From assembly GCF_030730875.1 (NCBI RefSeq), contig NZ_JAVAMA010000015.1, positions 1 to 64,000 on the forward strand: a DNA stretch of 64,000 nt, given 5' to 3'. Positions 16,483 through 26,474 of this stretch are shown here, piece by piece; within the stretch, counting starts at the first letter, position 1; the number at the start of each line of letters is the position of its first letter. The notes beneath the pieces were generated by a model that searched no databases, was not told the DNA's origin, and saw only the letters and a program-made list of their open reading frames with translations. The DNA comes from Sphingomonas sp. DG1-23 (GTDB taxonomy: Bacteria; Pseudomonadota; Alphaproteobacteria; Sphingomonadales; Sphingomonadaceae). A program made the translations under genes and the position numbers.

Positions 16483-16905
16483 CTAGAGGCGTGCGTTGAC
16501 CGAGATCGGGGCAGGGGCATCCATGCCGCCCAGTCCGCCGCACGCACCATAAGTGGTGCTGCGCGTGCCGGTCAGGCGCTGCGCCTCGGCGGCGATCGCC
16601 CCCATCATATCGACCGAAAGCTCGATCTGGCGCGACAGGATCTGCTGGTTGATCGCCGAGGCGTCGCGCAGGTTGCGGCTGGCGTCGGAGAGCTGGAGCC
16701 GGCTTTCCTCGTCGAGCTTCTCGGCCCAATCGGCATTCTCGCGCTTCAGCCGGGCGAAATCGGCCTCGATGCGGCCGGTGAGGCGGAGCTTCGCCGCGGA
16801 AATCTCACCCAGTTCGGGCAGATAGGCCTTGCGGGCGAGCTTTTCGCTTTCCTCTTCCATGAGGGCCGTGAGCGACACCATCGCGTCGATGAGCTGAGCG
16901 GTCAT
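16483..16905 (-). CDS. FlgN-like flagellar export chaperone
   Basis: FlgN chaperones hook-filament junction proteins to the export gate. The 140-aa product is almost all helix, with a heptad-like N-terminal two thirds (LIDAMVSLTALMEEESEKLA, LRLTGRIEADFARLKRENAD), which fits the FlgN fold. The C-terminal 30 residues are Gly/Ala-rich and end PISVNARL. The start ATG overlaps the flgJ stop by one base (TAATG), so translation is coupled. Third position after flgI and flgJ supports the call; the sequence alone could fit another small helical chaperone. Confidence 0.65.
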   Translation of the reverse strand: MTAQLIDAMVSLTALMEEESEKLARKAYLPELGEISAAKLRLTGRIEADFARLKRENADWAEKLDEESRLQLSDASRNLRDASAINQQILSRQIELSVDMMGAIAAEAQRLTGTRSTTYGACGGLGGMDAPAPISVNARL

Positions 16906-17189
16906 TATTGTCCCTGCTGAAGCTTGAGGATCGAATCGAGCACCATCGGGGCGAGGCCGACGCCGCCGCGATTGGCCATCTCGGTGCCGAGTTTCTCGGC
17001 GAGCACGCCTTTGAACATCTCTTCGCCGGCGCCGCCATTGACTTCGCCCTTCTCGACGCTCTCGAGCATGATCTTGGTCATCTGACCGAGGAACATGCCC
17101 TCGAAATCCTTGGCGGTCTGGGCGTTCTTGACGTCGACCTTGCGGAGCGGGGTGGCCGCCGAGGCGGTTGTGGCGTTGAGTTCGTTCAT
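16905..17189 (-). CDS. flgJ: Rod-binding protein, FlgJ N-terminal-type
   Basis: This is the short, muramidase-free form of FlgJ, which caps and guides rod assembly. The 94-aa product has the rod-binding domain signature: KDFEGMFLGQMTKIMLESV, then EEMFKGVLAEKLGTEMANRG and GGVGLAPMVLDSILKL. The lytic domain of enteric FlgJ is absent, as is usual in alphaproteobacteria, where a separate enzyme is used. The ATG overlaps the flgI stop by one base, and its stop overlaps the next start in the same way. Confidence 0.92.
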   Translation of the reverse strand: MNELNATTASAATPLRKVDVKNAQTAKDFEGMFLGQMTKIMLESVEKGEVNGGAGEEMFKGVLAEKLGTEMANRGGVGLAPMVLDSILKLQQGQ

Positions 17190-18292
17190 TACTGGACCTC
17201 GATCTCGGCCTGGAGCGCGCCGGCGCTCTTCACTGCCTGAAGGATGGTGATCAGGTCGCGCGGGGACACGCCGAGCGTGTTGAGACCGCTGACCAGCGAC
17301 TGGAGCGAGGCGCCGTTGACCAGGGCGAGGCTGGCGCCGTTGCCGTCGTCGACCTGCACCTGGGTGCGCGGGACGACGGTGGTCTCGCCGTTCGACAGCG
17401 GCGCGGGCTGGGAGACCTGCGGGCGTTCGGAAACGGTGATGGTCAGGCCGCCTTGCGCGATCGCGACGGGGGTGATCCGGACGTCGTTGTTCATCACGAC
17501 CGTGCCCGAGGCTTCGTTGATGACGATGCGCGCCGGCTGATCGACCTTGACCTCGAGATCGCCGATGCGGGTGACGAGATCGATGACGTTGCCGACGAAA
17601 TTGGCGGCGGGCTGAACCTGCACCGTGCCGGGATCGAGCACCTGCGCGCTGCCGGGATATTTGGCGTTGATCACCCCGGCGATGCGATCGGCGGTGGCGA
17701 AGTCGGGATTCTTGAGGGCGAGCTTGAGGCTCGTCGCCGACTGGAGCGAATAAGGGACTTCGCGCTCGACGATCGCGCCGCCGGCGATGCGGGCAGAGGT
17801 GGTCACGCCGCGGCTGACGCTCGCGGCGGCGCCCTGGCCTTTGAAGCCGGACACGGCGACCGGGCCCTGGCCGACGGCGTAGATCTCCCCGTCGAGCGCG
17901 CGCAGCGACGAGGCGATCAGCGTGCCGCCCTGGAGGCTGGTAGCGTCGCCGAGCGCGGAGACCTGGACGTCGATCCGCGAGCCTGCGCGCGAGAAAGGCG
18001 GCATGGTCGCGGTGATCGAGACCGCCGCGACATTCTGGGTGCGCATATTGGTGCCACGGATGTTGACGCCCATGCGCTCGAGCATCGCCTGCATCGATTC
18101 CTCGGTGAACGGCGCGTTGCGCATGCGATCGCCGGTGCCGGCGAGGCCGACGACGAGGCCGTAGCCGACGAGCTGGTTCTCGCGAACATTCTCGACGTCG
18201 ACAATATCCTTGATCCGTGTCTGCGCCAGTGCCTGCGGGCTGGCGACCAGCGCCAGCAGCGGCAACAGGAGCGAAGCGGCGATCCTCTGCAT
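17189..18292 (-). CDS. flgI: Flagellar P-ring protein FlgI
   Basis: FlgI forms the periplasmic P ring around the rod at the peptidoglycan. The 367-aa product starts with a signal peptide (MQRIAASLLLPLLALVASPQALA, cleavage near residue 23). It continues with FlgI hallmarks: RIKDIVDVENVRENQLVGYG, VVGLAGTGD, FTEESMQAMLERMGVN, VSVSALGDATSLQGGTL-type and the C-terminal GVSPRDLITILQAVKSAGAL. ATG 18292 is used because it opens the signal peptide. It is divergent from fliX, with about 84 bases between the starts, exactly the flgI/fliX arrangement known in Caulobacter. Confidence 0.96.
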   Translation of the reverse strand: MQRIAASLLLPLLALVASPQALAQTRIKDIVDVENVRENQLVGYGLVVGLAGTGDRMRNAPFTEESMQAMLERMGVNIRGTNMRTQNVAAVSITATMPPFSRAGSRIDVQVSALGDATSLQGGTLIASSLRALDGEIYAVGQGPVAVSGFKGQGAAASVSRGVTTSARIAGGAIVEREVPYSLQSATSLKLALKNPDFATADRIAGVINAKYPGSAQVLDPGTVQVQPAANFVGNVIDLVTRIGDLEVKVDQPARIVINEASGTVVMNNDVRITPVAIAQGGLTITVSERPQVSQPAPLSNGETTVVPRTQVQVDDGNGASLALVNGASLQSLVSGLNTLGVSPRDLITILQAVKSAGALQAEIEVQ

Positions 18293-18330
18293 AAACCCTC
18301 TGCGAAAATGGAAAATCCGCGATAATTTTC

Positions 18331-18337
18331 TTATAGA
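18331..18337 (-). promoter_or_regulatory. CTCTATAAG element between flgI and fliX
   Basis: The minus strand reads TCCTCTATAAGAAAA about 40 bases before the flgI start. On the plus strand the same place reads TTTTCTTATAGAGG ahead of fliX, a weaker match. This is probably a shared divergent promoter region. Confidence 0.45.
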
Positions 18338-18375
18338 GGATAGGTGGCCAATGCGGGCCGAGAGGACCTGATTTC

Positions 18376-18795
18376 GTGCGGATCGACAACCTGACGCCGC
18401 TGATGGCACGCAGCCTGCTGGCCGCGCTGCCCAAGGCTGCGCCCGGCTTCGCGGTCGCCGACGCCGAGACCGCCGCCGCACGGCCCACGCCGATGCAGGG
18501 CGCGGGGACCAATCAGCCGGTCCCCTCGGTAGCGATGCTGGTGACGCTGGCCGCCGCTGATCCCGCGATCGAGCGACGGCGCAAGGAGGCGAAGGACGCC
18601 GAGCGCGGCCTCGACGCGCTCGACCGGCTCCACAAGGAGCTGGCGACGGGCACGCCGAGCGTCGAGCGGCTGCGCGAGATCGTCGAATGGTCGGAGAATT
18701 TCGAGGCTTCGGACAATCCGGTGCTTGCCGGGATCCTGTCGGACATCGAACTGCGCGTGCGCGTCGAGCTGGCGAAGGTCGACGTATCGGCGTGA
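18376..18795 (+). CDS. fliX: Flagellar assembly regulator FliX
   Basis: FliX is a cytoplasmic regulator that in Caulobacter binds FlbD and couples its activity to completion of early flagellar structures. The 139-aa product begins MRIDNL and has a low-complexity middle. The conserved C-terminal half is helical: ERRRKEAKDAERGLDALDRLHKEL-type, then LREIVEWSENFEASDNPVLAGILSDIELRVRVEL. The GTG start has GAGAGGA upstream. Its place divergent from flgI and the presence of flbD in the same region strongly support the name. The gene is followed by an inverted-repeat element that also faces katG. Confidence 0.9.
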   Translation: MRIDNLTPLMARSLLAALPKAAPGFAVADAETAAARPTPMQGAGTNQPVPSVAMLVTLAAADPAIERRRKEAKDAERGLDALDRLHKELATGTPSVERLREIVEWSENFEASDNPVLAGILSDIELRVRVELAKVDVSA

Positions 18796-18807
18796 TTTCA
18801 GCTTATT

Positions 18808-18930
18808 CCCCTTCCTGAAAGGGAGGGGTTAGGGGTGGGTGCGAGCATAGCGAGCCTCGCTCGCTCACCGCTGGGCGCGCCCCTGCGGGCCGCGCACCCA
18901 CCCCCGGCCCCTCCCTTTCAGGGAGGGGAG
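18808..18930. repeat. Inverted-repeat element between fliX and katG
   Basis: The arms at 18808-18843 and 18893-18930 are inverted copies (core CTGAAAGGGAGGGG then a G-rich tail ending GGGTGGGTGCG), around about 50 bases. Each arm starts with a small palindrome. It lies between two convergent genes and could terminate both. It has the same design as the cassette at 26055-26505, which carries a gene between its arms. Confidence 0.85.
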
Positions 18931-18942
18931 TTTGTCTCCCGC

Positions 18943-21153
<2,211 letters not shown>

Positions 21154-21280
21154 GGCTCGAATCCTTCCTGAGAGTTGCAGGAAGGGTAGGGCGGCACGAC
21201 GAACGGCAAAAACGATTAAAACCGCTCACCGCAAGCGCGAAAATCGATGACGCAGTGCAGCAGACGAGAGAGACCGTATT

Positions 21281-21405
21281 CCTCCCTCGCGAAGCGGGGG
21301 AGGTGGCGCCGAAGGCGACGGAGGGGGCGCCTCCGCAGGCGATGCGCCCGTGGCCACGCCCCCTCCGTCAGCTTCGCTGCCACCTCCCCCGCTACGCGAG
21401 GGAGG
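21281..21405. repeat. Inverted-repeat element upstream of katG / after flhB
   Basis: The arms at 21281-21330 and 21357-21405 pair over most of their length (CCTCCCTCGCG...CGGAGGGGGCG and its inverse), with a short centre. It lies between the flhB stop (21415) and the katG start (21153). It is close enough to flhB to end that transcript. A half copy of this subtype is at 39048-39096. Confidence 0.85.
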
Positions 21406-21414
21406 ATAAAGTTA

Positions 21415-22485
21415 CTACCGCCGGGTCTTGGCGATCTTCATGACATAGCTGATCACTTCGGCGACCGCGGCATAATGCTCGACGGGGATCGGGTGATCGA
21501 TCTCGGCCGAGGCATAGAGCGCGCGGGCTAGGGGGCGGTTCTCGACCATCGGGATATTGTGCTCACCGGCGATCTCGCGGATCTTGAGCGCGACATTGTC
21601 GACGCCCTTGGCGACCACCACCGGCGCATTCATCGCGCCGTGATCATATTGCAGTGCGATAGCGTAATGCGTCGGGTTGGTGATCACCACGCTCGCCTTG
21701 GGGACATTGGCCATCATCCGGCCCTTGGCGCGCTGCATCTGGAGCTGGCGGATCTTGCCCTTGATCTTGGGGTCGCCCTCGCTCTGCTTATACTCGTCCT
21801 TGATCTCCTGCTTGGTCATCCGCATCTTCTTGAGGAAGGCGAAGCGCTGCCAGGCGAAGTCGAACATCGCCAGCGCGCCGACCAGCAGGGCGATCGGGAA
21901 CAGCATCGCATAGACGATGTCGTTCGCCGCCGCGCCCATCGAGACCAGATCGGCGCCGACCAGCCGGTCGATCGTCGCGGCATGCGGCCAGGCGATCCAC
22001 GCGCCGATGCCGACGACGAGACACAGCTTGGCGAGCGTCTTGAGGAATTCGATCAAGGATTGCTTGCTGAAGGTTCGCATGAATCCGCTGACCGGATTGA
22101 GCTTCGACCATTTGGGCTTGATCCGGCTCGCCGACAGCATTGGCCGGCCTTGCAGGAAGCCGCCGAGCAGGGCGAAGGCGAACAGCGCGCCGAGGATCGG
22201 CAACAGCGAACTGGCGATCGCGCCGAACAGGCCGGTGGCGAAATCCTGCGCGCCGGCCGGCTCCATGCGGAAGTCCTCGGCGCTGCCCCACAAGCGGACG
22301 AACAGCGATCCCATCAGCTGCATCGTCCAGGTGCCGAGCCCGCCCATCACGACGAGCGCCGCGACGAACATCGCGGCATGCTTCATCTCGGGCGCCATCG
22401 GCACTTCGCCGCGTTCGCGGGCGTCCTCGAGCTTCTTGTCTGTCGGGGATTCTGTCTTGTCTTCCTGGTCCGTATCGCCCGACAT
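21415..22485 (-). CDS. flhB: Flagellar export switch protein FlhB
   Basis: FlhB controls substrate switching of the flagellar exporter by self-cleavage. The 356-aa product has four membrane segments in the first ~215 residues. It then has the cytoplasmic domain with the autocleavage site NPTHY (cleavage between Asn270 and Pro271), preceded by KASVVIT and followed by IREIAGEHNIPMVENRPLARALY. The C-terminus ends VISYVMKIAKTRR. ATG 22485 overlaps the fliR stop (a GTG one codon upstream is possible). It is the last gene of flgC-fliE-fliQ-fliR-flhB. Confidence 0.97.
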   Translation of the reverse strand: MSGDTDQEDKTESPTDKKLEDARERGEVPMAPEMKHAAMFVAALVVMGGLGTWTMQLMGSLFVRLWGSAEDFRMEPAGAQDFATGLFGAIASSLLPILGALFAFALLGGFLQGRPMLSASRIKPKWSKLNPVSGFMRTFSKQSLIEFLKTLAKLCLVVGIGAWIAWPHAATIDRLVGADLVSMGAAANDIVYAMLFPIALLVGALAMFDFAWQRFAFLKKMRMTKQEIKDEYKQSEGDPKIKGKIRQLQMQRAKGRMMANVPKASVVITNPTHYAIALQYDHGAMNAPVVVAKGVDNVALKIREIAGEHNIPMVENRPLARALYASAEIDHPIPVEHYAAVAEVISYVMKIAKTRR

Positions 22486-23243
22486 CACCAGCCTCCCTGC
22501 ATCGCGTCGCCCATCTGGGTGGCGAAGACGGTGAGCATGGTGCCGGCAGTGGCGGCGAACAGGCTGAGCCCGAGCAGCAGATTGAGCGGCTGGGCGATGA
22601 AGAAGACCTGGATCGCCGGCGCGATGCGCGCCGAGAGGCCGAGCGCGACGTTGAACACGATGCCGTAGACGATCAACGGCGCGGCGAGGCTGATGCCGAG
22701 CGTCATCGAGCGGCCGACCGCGGCGATGGCGAGCTGGGCGAAGTCCTGCATCGGGGGCAGACCGCCGATCGGGAAGCTCTGATAGCTATGGATGATCGCG
22801 CCGAGCCAGAGATGATGGACCTGCATGCCCATGCACACCAGAGCCGCGGCCACGCCGACGAACTTGGAGAGCATCGGCGCCTGGCTCGCCTGCATCGGAT
22901 CGAAGATCACCGCGGAGGACAGGCCGACCTGCATGCTGACGATCGAGCCTGCCATCGAAATCGCGAAGAACAGGATCTTGACGATCATGCCCATTGCGAG
23001 CCCGGTCATCAGTTCGGTGACGATGACCGCGGGAAGCATCGCGCCGCCCTGAAGCGCGACGCGCGCGGGCTCGCCGAGCGCGCCGTAGAGCGCCGCCGAC
23101 ATCGCGAAGGCGATCATCAGCCGGATCCGGCCGGGGATCGAATCCTCGCCGAACACCGGCAGCAGCATCAGCACCGCGCCCACCCGCGCGAACACGATGA
23201 AGAAGGCCGAGACCGTCAGTTCGAGATCGGGCGGCAGGATCAT
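22485..23243 (-). CDS. fliR: Flagellar export gate protein FliR
   Basis: FliR is an inner-membrane part of the FliPQR export channel. The 252-aa product is very hydrophobic, with five or six membrane segments. It has the FliR pattern FIVFARVGAVLMLLPVFGED, the PGRIRLMIAFAMSAALYG block and the later SIVSMQVGLSSAVIFDP. The start overlaps the fliQ stop by four bases and the stop overlaps flhB, so translation is coupled. Confidence 0.95.
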   Translation of the reverse strand: MILPPDLELTVSAFFIVFARVGAVLMLLPVFGEDSIPGRIRLMIAFAMSAALYGALGEPARVALQGGAMLPAVIVTELMTGLAMGMIVKILFFAISMAGSIVSMQVGLSSAVIFDPMQASQAPMLSKFVGVAAALVCMGMQVHHLWLGAIIHSYQSFPIGGLPPMQDFAQLAIAAVGRSMTLGISLAAPLIVYGIVFNVALGLSARIAPAIQVFFIAQPLNLLLGLSLFAATAGTMLTVFATQMGDAMQGGW

Positions 23244-23503
23244 CCGGTGATGATCAGATCGCTGATCTTGGACATGAAGCCCGACAATGCCTGCCCCATG
23301 GTGGGCAGCATCAGCAGGAACACCACGCCCATCGCGAGCAGCTTGGGAACGAAGGTGAGCGTGGTCTCCTGGATCTGGGTCAGCGCCTGGAGCAGGCCGA
23401 TGACGGTGCCGACGATCAGCGAGGTCAGCAGCAGCGGGCCCACCACGGTGAGCACGAGCAGCAGCGACGCTTCGACCAGCTGGATGACCTCACTCGGCGT
23501 CAT
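23240..23503 (-). CDS. fliQ: Flagellar export gate protein FliQ
   Basis: FliQ is a small two-helix subunit of the export channel. The 87-aa length is exact for the family. Two hydrophobic hairpin segments are visible (LLLVLTVVGPLLLTSLIVGT and VPKLLAMGVVFLLMLPTMGQ), joined by GLLQALTQIQETTLTF, the FliQ signature. It starts 3 bases after the fliE stop. Confidence 0.96.
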   Translation of the reverse strand: MTPSEVIQLVEASLLLVLTVVGPLLLTSLIVGTVIGLLQALTQIQETTLTFVPKLLAMGVVFLLMLPTMGQALSGFMSKISDLIITG

Positions 23504-23506
23504 CGG

Positions 23507-23821
23507 TCAGATCTGCATCCGCATGATGTCGGTATAGGCGCTGACGACGCGGTCGCGGACGGCGACCATCGTGTCGAGCGCGGTCTCGGCGGCGCCGATC
23601 GCAGTGACGACGTCGATCAGATCGCCCTTGCCGGCAACCTGCATCGCCGAAGCATGCTCGGCGGCGCGCATCTGGCTCGCGGTTCCGGTGACGAGGTCCT
23701 CGACCATCGAGCCGAAGCCGCCGGCATCGTCGGTCTTGCCGACCGAGGGCTTGCCGAGGGCGCTGCCGATCCCTGCGACCTTGCCATAGGCAGAGGTCGC
23801 ATCAAGTGCTCCGATGGACAT
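23507..23821 (-). CDS. fliE: Flagellar MS-ring/rod junction protein FliE
   Basis: FliE joins the MS ring to the rod and is the first rod-type substrate exported. The 104-aa product has a flexible N-terminus and the conserved C-terminal helices: FGSMVEDLVTGTASQMRAAE, DLIDVVTAIGAAETALDTMV and AVRDRVVSAYTDIMRMQI. It lies 12 bases after flgC. Confidence 0.93.
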   Translation of the reverse strand: MSIGALDATSAYGKVAGIGSALGKPSVGKTDDAGGFGSMVEDLVTGTASQMRAAEHASAMQVAGKGDLIDVVTAIGAAETALDTMVAVRDRVVSAYTDIMRMQI

Positions 23822-23833
23822 GAGATTTTTCCC

Positions 23834-24241
23834 TTACTTGAGAAGATCGATGGTGCGCATCGTCAGGCTCTTGGCGGCCTCGATGGCATTGAGATTGGCT
23901 TCGTAGCTGCGCTGCGCTGCCTTCATGTCGGCGCTCTCGACGAGGCCGTTGACGTTGGGCTTGAGCACATAGCCTTCGCCGTCCGCCGCCGGATGACCCG
24001 GCTGATAGATGCGGGTGAAGTCCGACTTGTCGTTCTCGATCGACTGGACCTTGACCTCGGTGGCGCCGGTGGCGCGATCGACCTGCGCCTTGAAGCTAGC
24101 GATGCGGCGGCGATAGGGATCGCCGCCCGGAGTCTGCGCGACCGAGTCCTGATTGGCCAGATTCTCCGCGATCACGCGCATCCGAAGCGACTGGGCGCGA
24201 AGCCCCGAAGCCGAGACGCCGAGCGATGCCTTCAAGTCCAT
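23834..24241 (-). CDS. flgC: Flagellar proximal-rod protein FlgC
   Basis: FlgC is a proximal rod subunit. The 135-aa product starts MDLKASLGVSASGLRAQSLR and has the rod signature as VIAENLANQDSVAQTPGGDP with YRRRIASF, the GVKVQSIENDKSDFTRIYQPGHPAAD-type middle and a C-terminal helix (AAQRSYEANLNAIEAAKSLT). ATG 24241 is preferred over an in-frame ATG 42 bases upstream. It has GGGGAG about 10 bases before it, and the upstream ATG would lie inside the promoter element. flgB is encoded elsewhere (14489). Confidence 0.95.
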   Translation of the reverse strand: MDLKASLGVSASGLRAQSLRMRVIAENLANQDSVAQTPGGDPYRRRIASFKAQVDRATGATEVKVQSIENDKSDFTRIYQPGHPAADGEGYVLKPNVNGLVESADMKAAQRSYEANLNAIEAAKSLTMRTIDLLK

Positions 24242-24282
24242 TTGGTCGAGCTCCCCAACAGGCCGGACGGCCGTTTCCTCCA

Positions 24283-24301
24283 TAATAGGCAATTCTTGCC
24301 G
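24283..24301 (-). promoter_or_regulatory. flgC promoter: CCTATTA element overlapped by an AGGCA-N5-TGCCG palindrome
   Basis: On the minus strand the sequence CGGCAAGAATTGCCTATTATGG holds both a palindrome (24287-24301) and a -10-like CCTATTA (24283-24289), which overlap. A protein bound at the palindrome would cover the -10 region, which suggests repression at this promoter. Confidence 0.5.
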
Positions 24302-24334
24302 GGGGTGGGTCCGACACAGGGAAAAAACGTACCT

Positions 24335-24349
24335 AGGCAAAATTTGCCG
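24335..24349. promoter_or_regulatory. AGGCA-N5-TGCCG palindrome between flgC and fliN2
   Basis: AGGCA-AAATT-TGCCG matches the palindrome at the fliF promoter in 9 of 10 arm positions. It lies about 50 bases upstream of the likely fliN2 start point and about 64 bases upstream of the likely flgC start point. That is a classic activator position for the plus-strand promoter. Confidence 0.5.
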
Positions 24350-24378
24350 GGTCGAGCGCCGGAGCCGGTCAAAGCCTT

Positions 24379-24385
24379 CCTATAA
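24379..24385 (+). promoter_or_regulatory. CCTATAA element upstream of fliN2-fliO-fliP
   Basis: CTTCCTATAAGAAAAGC lies about 29 bases before the ATG at 24414. It matches the elements before motA and the HAD gene over nine bases (TTCCTATAA). Confidence 0.6.
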
Positions 24386-24413
24386 GAAAAGCAGAATAGC
24401 GAAGGCGCATCGA

Positions 24414-24650
24414 ATGTCCGTACTCGACGAAATCATGATCGACATGTCGATCGTCCTCGGCTCGGCCGAGGTTCCGATCCGGCAGATGCTCAAGATGAGC
24501 CGCGGGGCGATGATCCCGCTCGATTGCGGCCAGGACGATCCAAGCCTGGTCTATGTGAATGGCGAACTGGTCGCGCGCGGCCGCATCCTCGTCGACGGCG
24601 AGAAGATGTCGCTCGAAGTCTCCGAGCTCGTGAAGAAGTCGCGCAACTGA
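24414..24650 (+). CDS. Short FliN/SpoA-domain protein
   Basis: A 78-aa protein made almost only of a SpoA/FliN domain: IMIDMSIVLGSAEVPIRQML, SRGAMIPLDCGQDDPSLVYV, then NGELVARGRILVDGEKM. This is the FliN C-terminal fold without the acidic arm of the FliN at 7674-8027. It heads the fliN2-fliO-fliP unit, and its stop overlaps the fliO start (TGATG). It is either the true C-ring FliN or a FliN-like export-docking subunit. FliM is not in the window, so the partner cannot be assigned. Confidence 0.85.
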   Translation: MSVLDEIMIDMSIVLGSAEVPIRQMLKMSRGAMIPLDCGQDDPSLVYVNGELVARGRILVDGEKMSLEVSELVKKSRN

Positions 24651-25219
24651 TGGACATTCTCTCGATGATGCGCACCTTCGGGGCGTTGGGTCTGGTGCTG
24701 GGCATGCTCGCCGGCGCGCTGTGGTTGGTGCGTCGCTACGACATCAAGCTTCCCGGCCGCGTCTCCGGCGGCGGGCGCAAGCGCGTCGAACTGGTCGAGC
24801 GCCTCTCGGTCGACGCCAAGCGCTCGATCGCATTGATCCGCCGCGACGGTTGCGAGCATCTCATCCTGATCGGGCCCGAGGGTCATATGACGCTCGAGAC
24901 CGGCATCACCGCACCCGAGCCGGTCGCCGCATCGACGCCCGCCGAGCCCGCGCCTGCCGCCAATTTCCAGGCCGATCTCGCTGCCTTCACCAACAATTTC
25001 GGCAAGCTCGTCGACCTCTCGCGCAACAAGATCGCCGCAGTGCGCGGCGCCAATGACGACGAGAGCGACGACAACGATGGCGATGACGAACCGACCGACA
25101 TGGTGCCTGCCGGCGCGACGCTGATCGATCTTCCCCAGGCCGCCCGCAAGCGCACCCGCCGTCCGCGCGATACCAAGCGCTGGAACCGCGCCGCGGTGCG
25201 CGAGGCGCTCAATGCGTAA
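24650..25219 (+). CDS. fliO: Flagellar export assembly protein FliO
   Basis: FliO is a membrane scaffold that helps FliP assemble. The 189-aa product has one N-terminal membrane helix (FGALGLVLGMLAGALWLVRR) and the FliO cytoplasmic core (KRVELVERLSVDAKRSIALI, RRDGCEHLILIGPEG). A long Ala/Pro and acidic linker follows (DDESDDNDGDDEPTD). The Lys/Arg-rich end is PRDTKRWNRAAVREAL. The ATG start overlaps the preceding stop; the alternative longer frame lies in the fliN2 gene. It overlaps fliP by 8 bases. Confidence 0.9.
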   Translation: MDILSMMRTFGALGLVLGMLAGALWLVRRYDIKLPGRVSGGGRKRVELVERLSVDAKRSIALIRRDGCEHLILIGPEGHMTLETGITAPEPVAASTPAEPAPAANFQADLAAFTNNFGKLVDLSRNKIAAVRGANDDESDDNDGDDEPTDMVPAGATLIDLPQAARKRTRRPRDTKRWNRAAVREALNA

Positions 25220-25955
25220 ACTCCTGATCGCGGCCGTCGCCGCGCTGGTGCTGCTGCCGGTGGCGGCGCATGCGCAGGCGGCCGGCGGCACCACCATCAA
25301 CCTCGGCGCCACGGGCGGCAATGGCCAGCTTTCGGCCAAGGCGATCCAGATGGTGCTGATGCTGACCGTGCTCAGCCTCGCCCCCGGGCTGCTGATGACG
25401 GTGACCAGCTTCACCCGCATGGTGGTGGCCTTGTCGCTGCTGCGCACCGGCATCGGCGCGCCCGGCGTGCCGCCCAATCCGGTGATCATCAGCCTCGCGA
25501 TGTTCCTGTCGTTCTTCGTGATGGCGCCGACCTTCGAGAAGGCGTGGAACGAAGGCGTCGACCCCTATACCAAGGGCAAGATCACCGAGCAGGTCGCGTT
25601 CGAGAAGACCGTCGCGCCGTTCCGCGTGTTCATGCTCAGCCAGGTGCGCGACAGCGACCTCAAGCTGTTCGCCGATCTCGCCAACAAGCCGATCGCGACC
25701 CGCGCGGAGACGCCGCTGACCACGCTGGCGCCGGCGTTCATGATCTCCGAGCTGCGCCGCGCGTTCGAGATCGGCTTTCTGCTGCTGCTGCCGTTCCTCG
25801 TGATCGACCTTGCGGTGTCGGCAGTGCTGATGGCGATGGGCATGATGATGCTGCCGCCACCGACGATATCCCTGCCGATGAAGATCATCTTCTTCGTGCT
25901 GGTCGACGGCTGGGCGCTGGTGGCGGGATCGCTGGTGAAGAGTTTCGCGACGTAG
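25212..25955 (+). CDS. fliP: Flagellar export gate protein FliP
   Basis: FliP is the main subunit of the export channel. The 247-aa product has a cleavable signal peptide (MRKLLIAAVAALVLLPVAAHA). Family blocks follow: LTVLSLAPGLLMTVTSFTRM, VVALSLLRTGIGAPGVPPNP, a central periplasmic loop, LTTLAPAFMISELRRAFEIG and MGMMMLPPPTISLPMKIIFF. Four membrane segments are visible. It ends the plus-strand unit and is followed by a clear terminator. Confidence 0.97.
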   Translation: MRKLLIAAVAALVLLPVAAHAQAAGGTTINLGATGGNGQLSAKAIQMVLMLTVLSLAPGLLMTVTSFTRMVVALSLLRTGIGAPGVPPNPVIISLAMFLSFFVMAPTFEKAWNEGVDPYTKGKITEQVAFEKTVAPFRVFMLSQVRDSDLKLFADLANKPIATRAETPLTTLAPAFMISELRRAFEIGFLLLLPFLVIDLAVSAVLMAMGMMMLPPPTISLPMKIIFFVLVDGWALVAGSLVKSFAT

Positions 25956-25983
25956 CGAGGATGGCGGTTTGGAGGTGCGAGAG

Positions 25984-26011
25984 GGCCCCGGTGAAAGCCG
26001 GGGCCTTTTTT
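25984..26011 (+). terminator. Terminator of the fliN2-fliO-fliP unit
   Basis: GGCCCCGG (25984-25991) pairs with CCGGGGCC (25998-26005) and is followed by six T residues. Confidence 0.93.
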
Positions 26012-26027
26012 CGTTGTCGATAGCCGT

Positions 26028-26474
26028 TCAGCGATAGCGTGGCCGTCTTGCACGCCCCTCCCTGGAAGGGAGGGGATGGGGGTGGGTGCCGCCGAGGCAC
26101 TCGGCGGCGGTCAACAGAATGTGCCGGATAGCGCCGTCAGGGTTCGCGAGGACCTCTGAATTCCACAGGCGAATGACACGCCATCCCTGGGTCTGAAGAT
26201 ACGCCGTCCGCCGCGCATCGGCCTCTGCCGCCTCGACATGTTGACTGCCGTCGAATTCAACCGCGAGCTTTGCCTTTCTGCACACGAGATCGATGATGAA
26301 CGGTGCTTCGACGTGCTGCCGCGTGAAAGGCGGGCGGTAGCGTGAGATACGTTGCCAGATCGCCAATTCCGCCGGTGTCGGGTTGTTGCGCAGTTCGCGT
26401 GCGCGAGCGGTAAGACTCGGATCGACTCGGCGCAGCGTGCGGCGAGCGTAGAATGGCTTCGCTTCGCTCGCCAA
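26028..26474 (-). CDS. DUF559 (Vsr-like endonuclease fold) protein inside a repeat cassette
   Basis: The 148-aa frame holds a DUF559 domain: ARELRNNPTPAELAIWQRIS, FTRQHVEAPFIIDLVCRKAK, LAVEFDGSQHVEAAEADARR and GWRVIRLWNSEVLANPDG. The D...E.D/Q pattern is that of PD-(D/E)xK nucleases related to very-short-patch repair enzymes. The C-terminal 20 residues (THPHPLPSREGRARRPR) are read through the left arm of a dispersed inverted repeat, and the TTG start lies at the right arm. The true start may be further in. Nothing links it to motility; it looks like cargo of the repeat cassette. Confidence 0.8.
   Translation of the reverse strand: MASEAKPFYARRTLRRVDPSLTARARELRNNPTPAELAIWQRISRYRPPFTRQHVEAPFIIDLVCRKAKLAVEFDGSQHVEAAEADARRTAYLQTQGWRVIRLWNSEVLANPDGAIRHILLTAAECLGGTHPHPLPSREGRARRPRYR
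26055..26089. repeat. Left arm of the DUF559 inverted-repeat cassette
   Basis: A palindrome of the type CCCTCCCTGGAAGGGAGGGG followed by a G-rich tail. It is the inverted partner of 26473-26505 and similar to the arms at 18808 and 18893. Confidence 0.85.
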
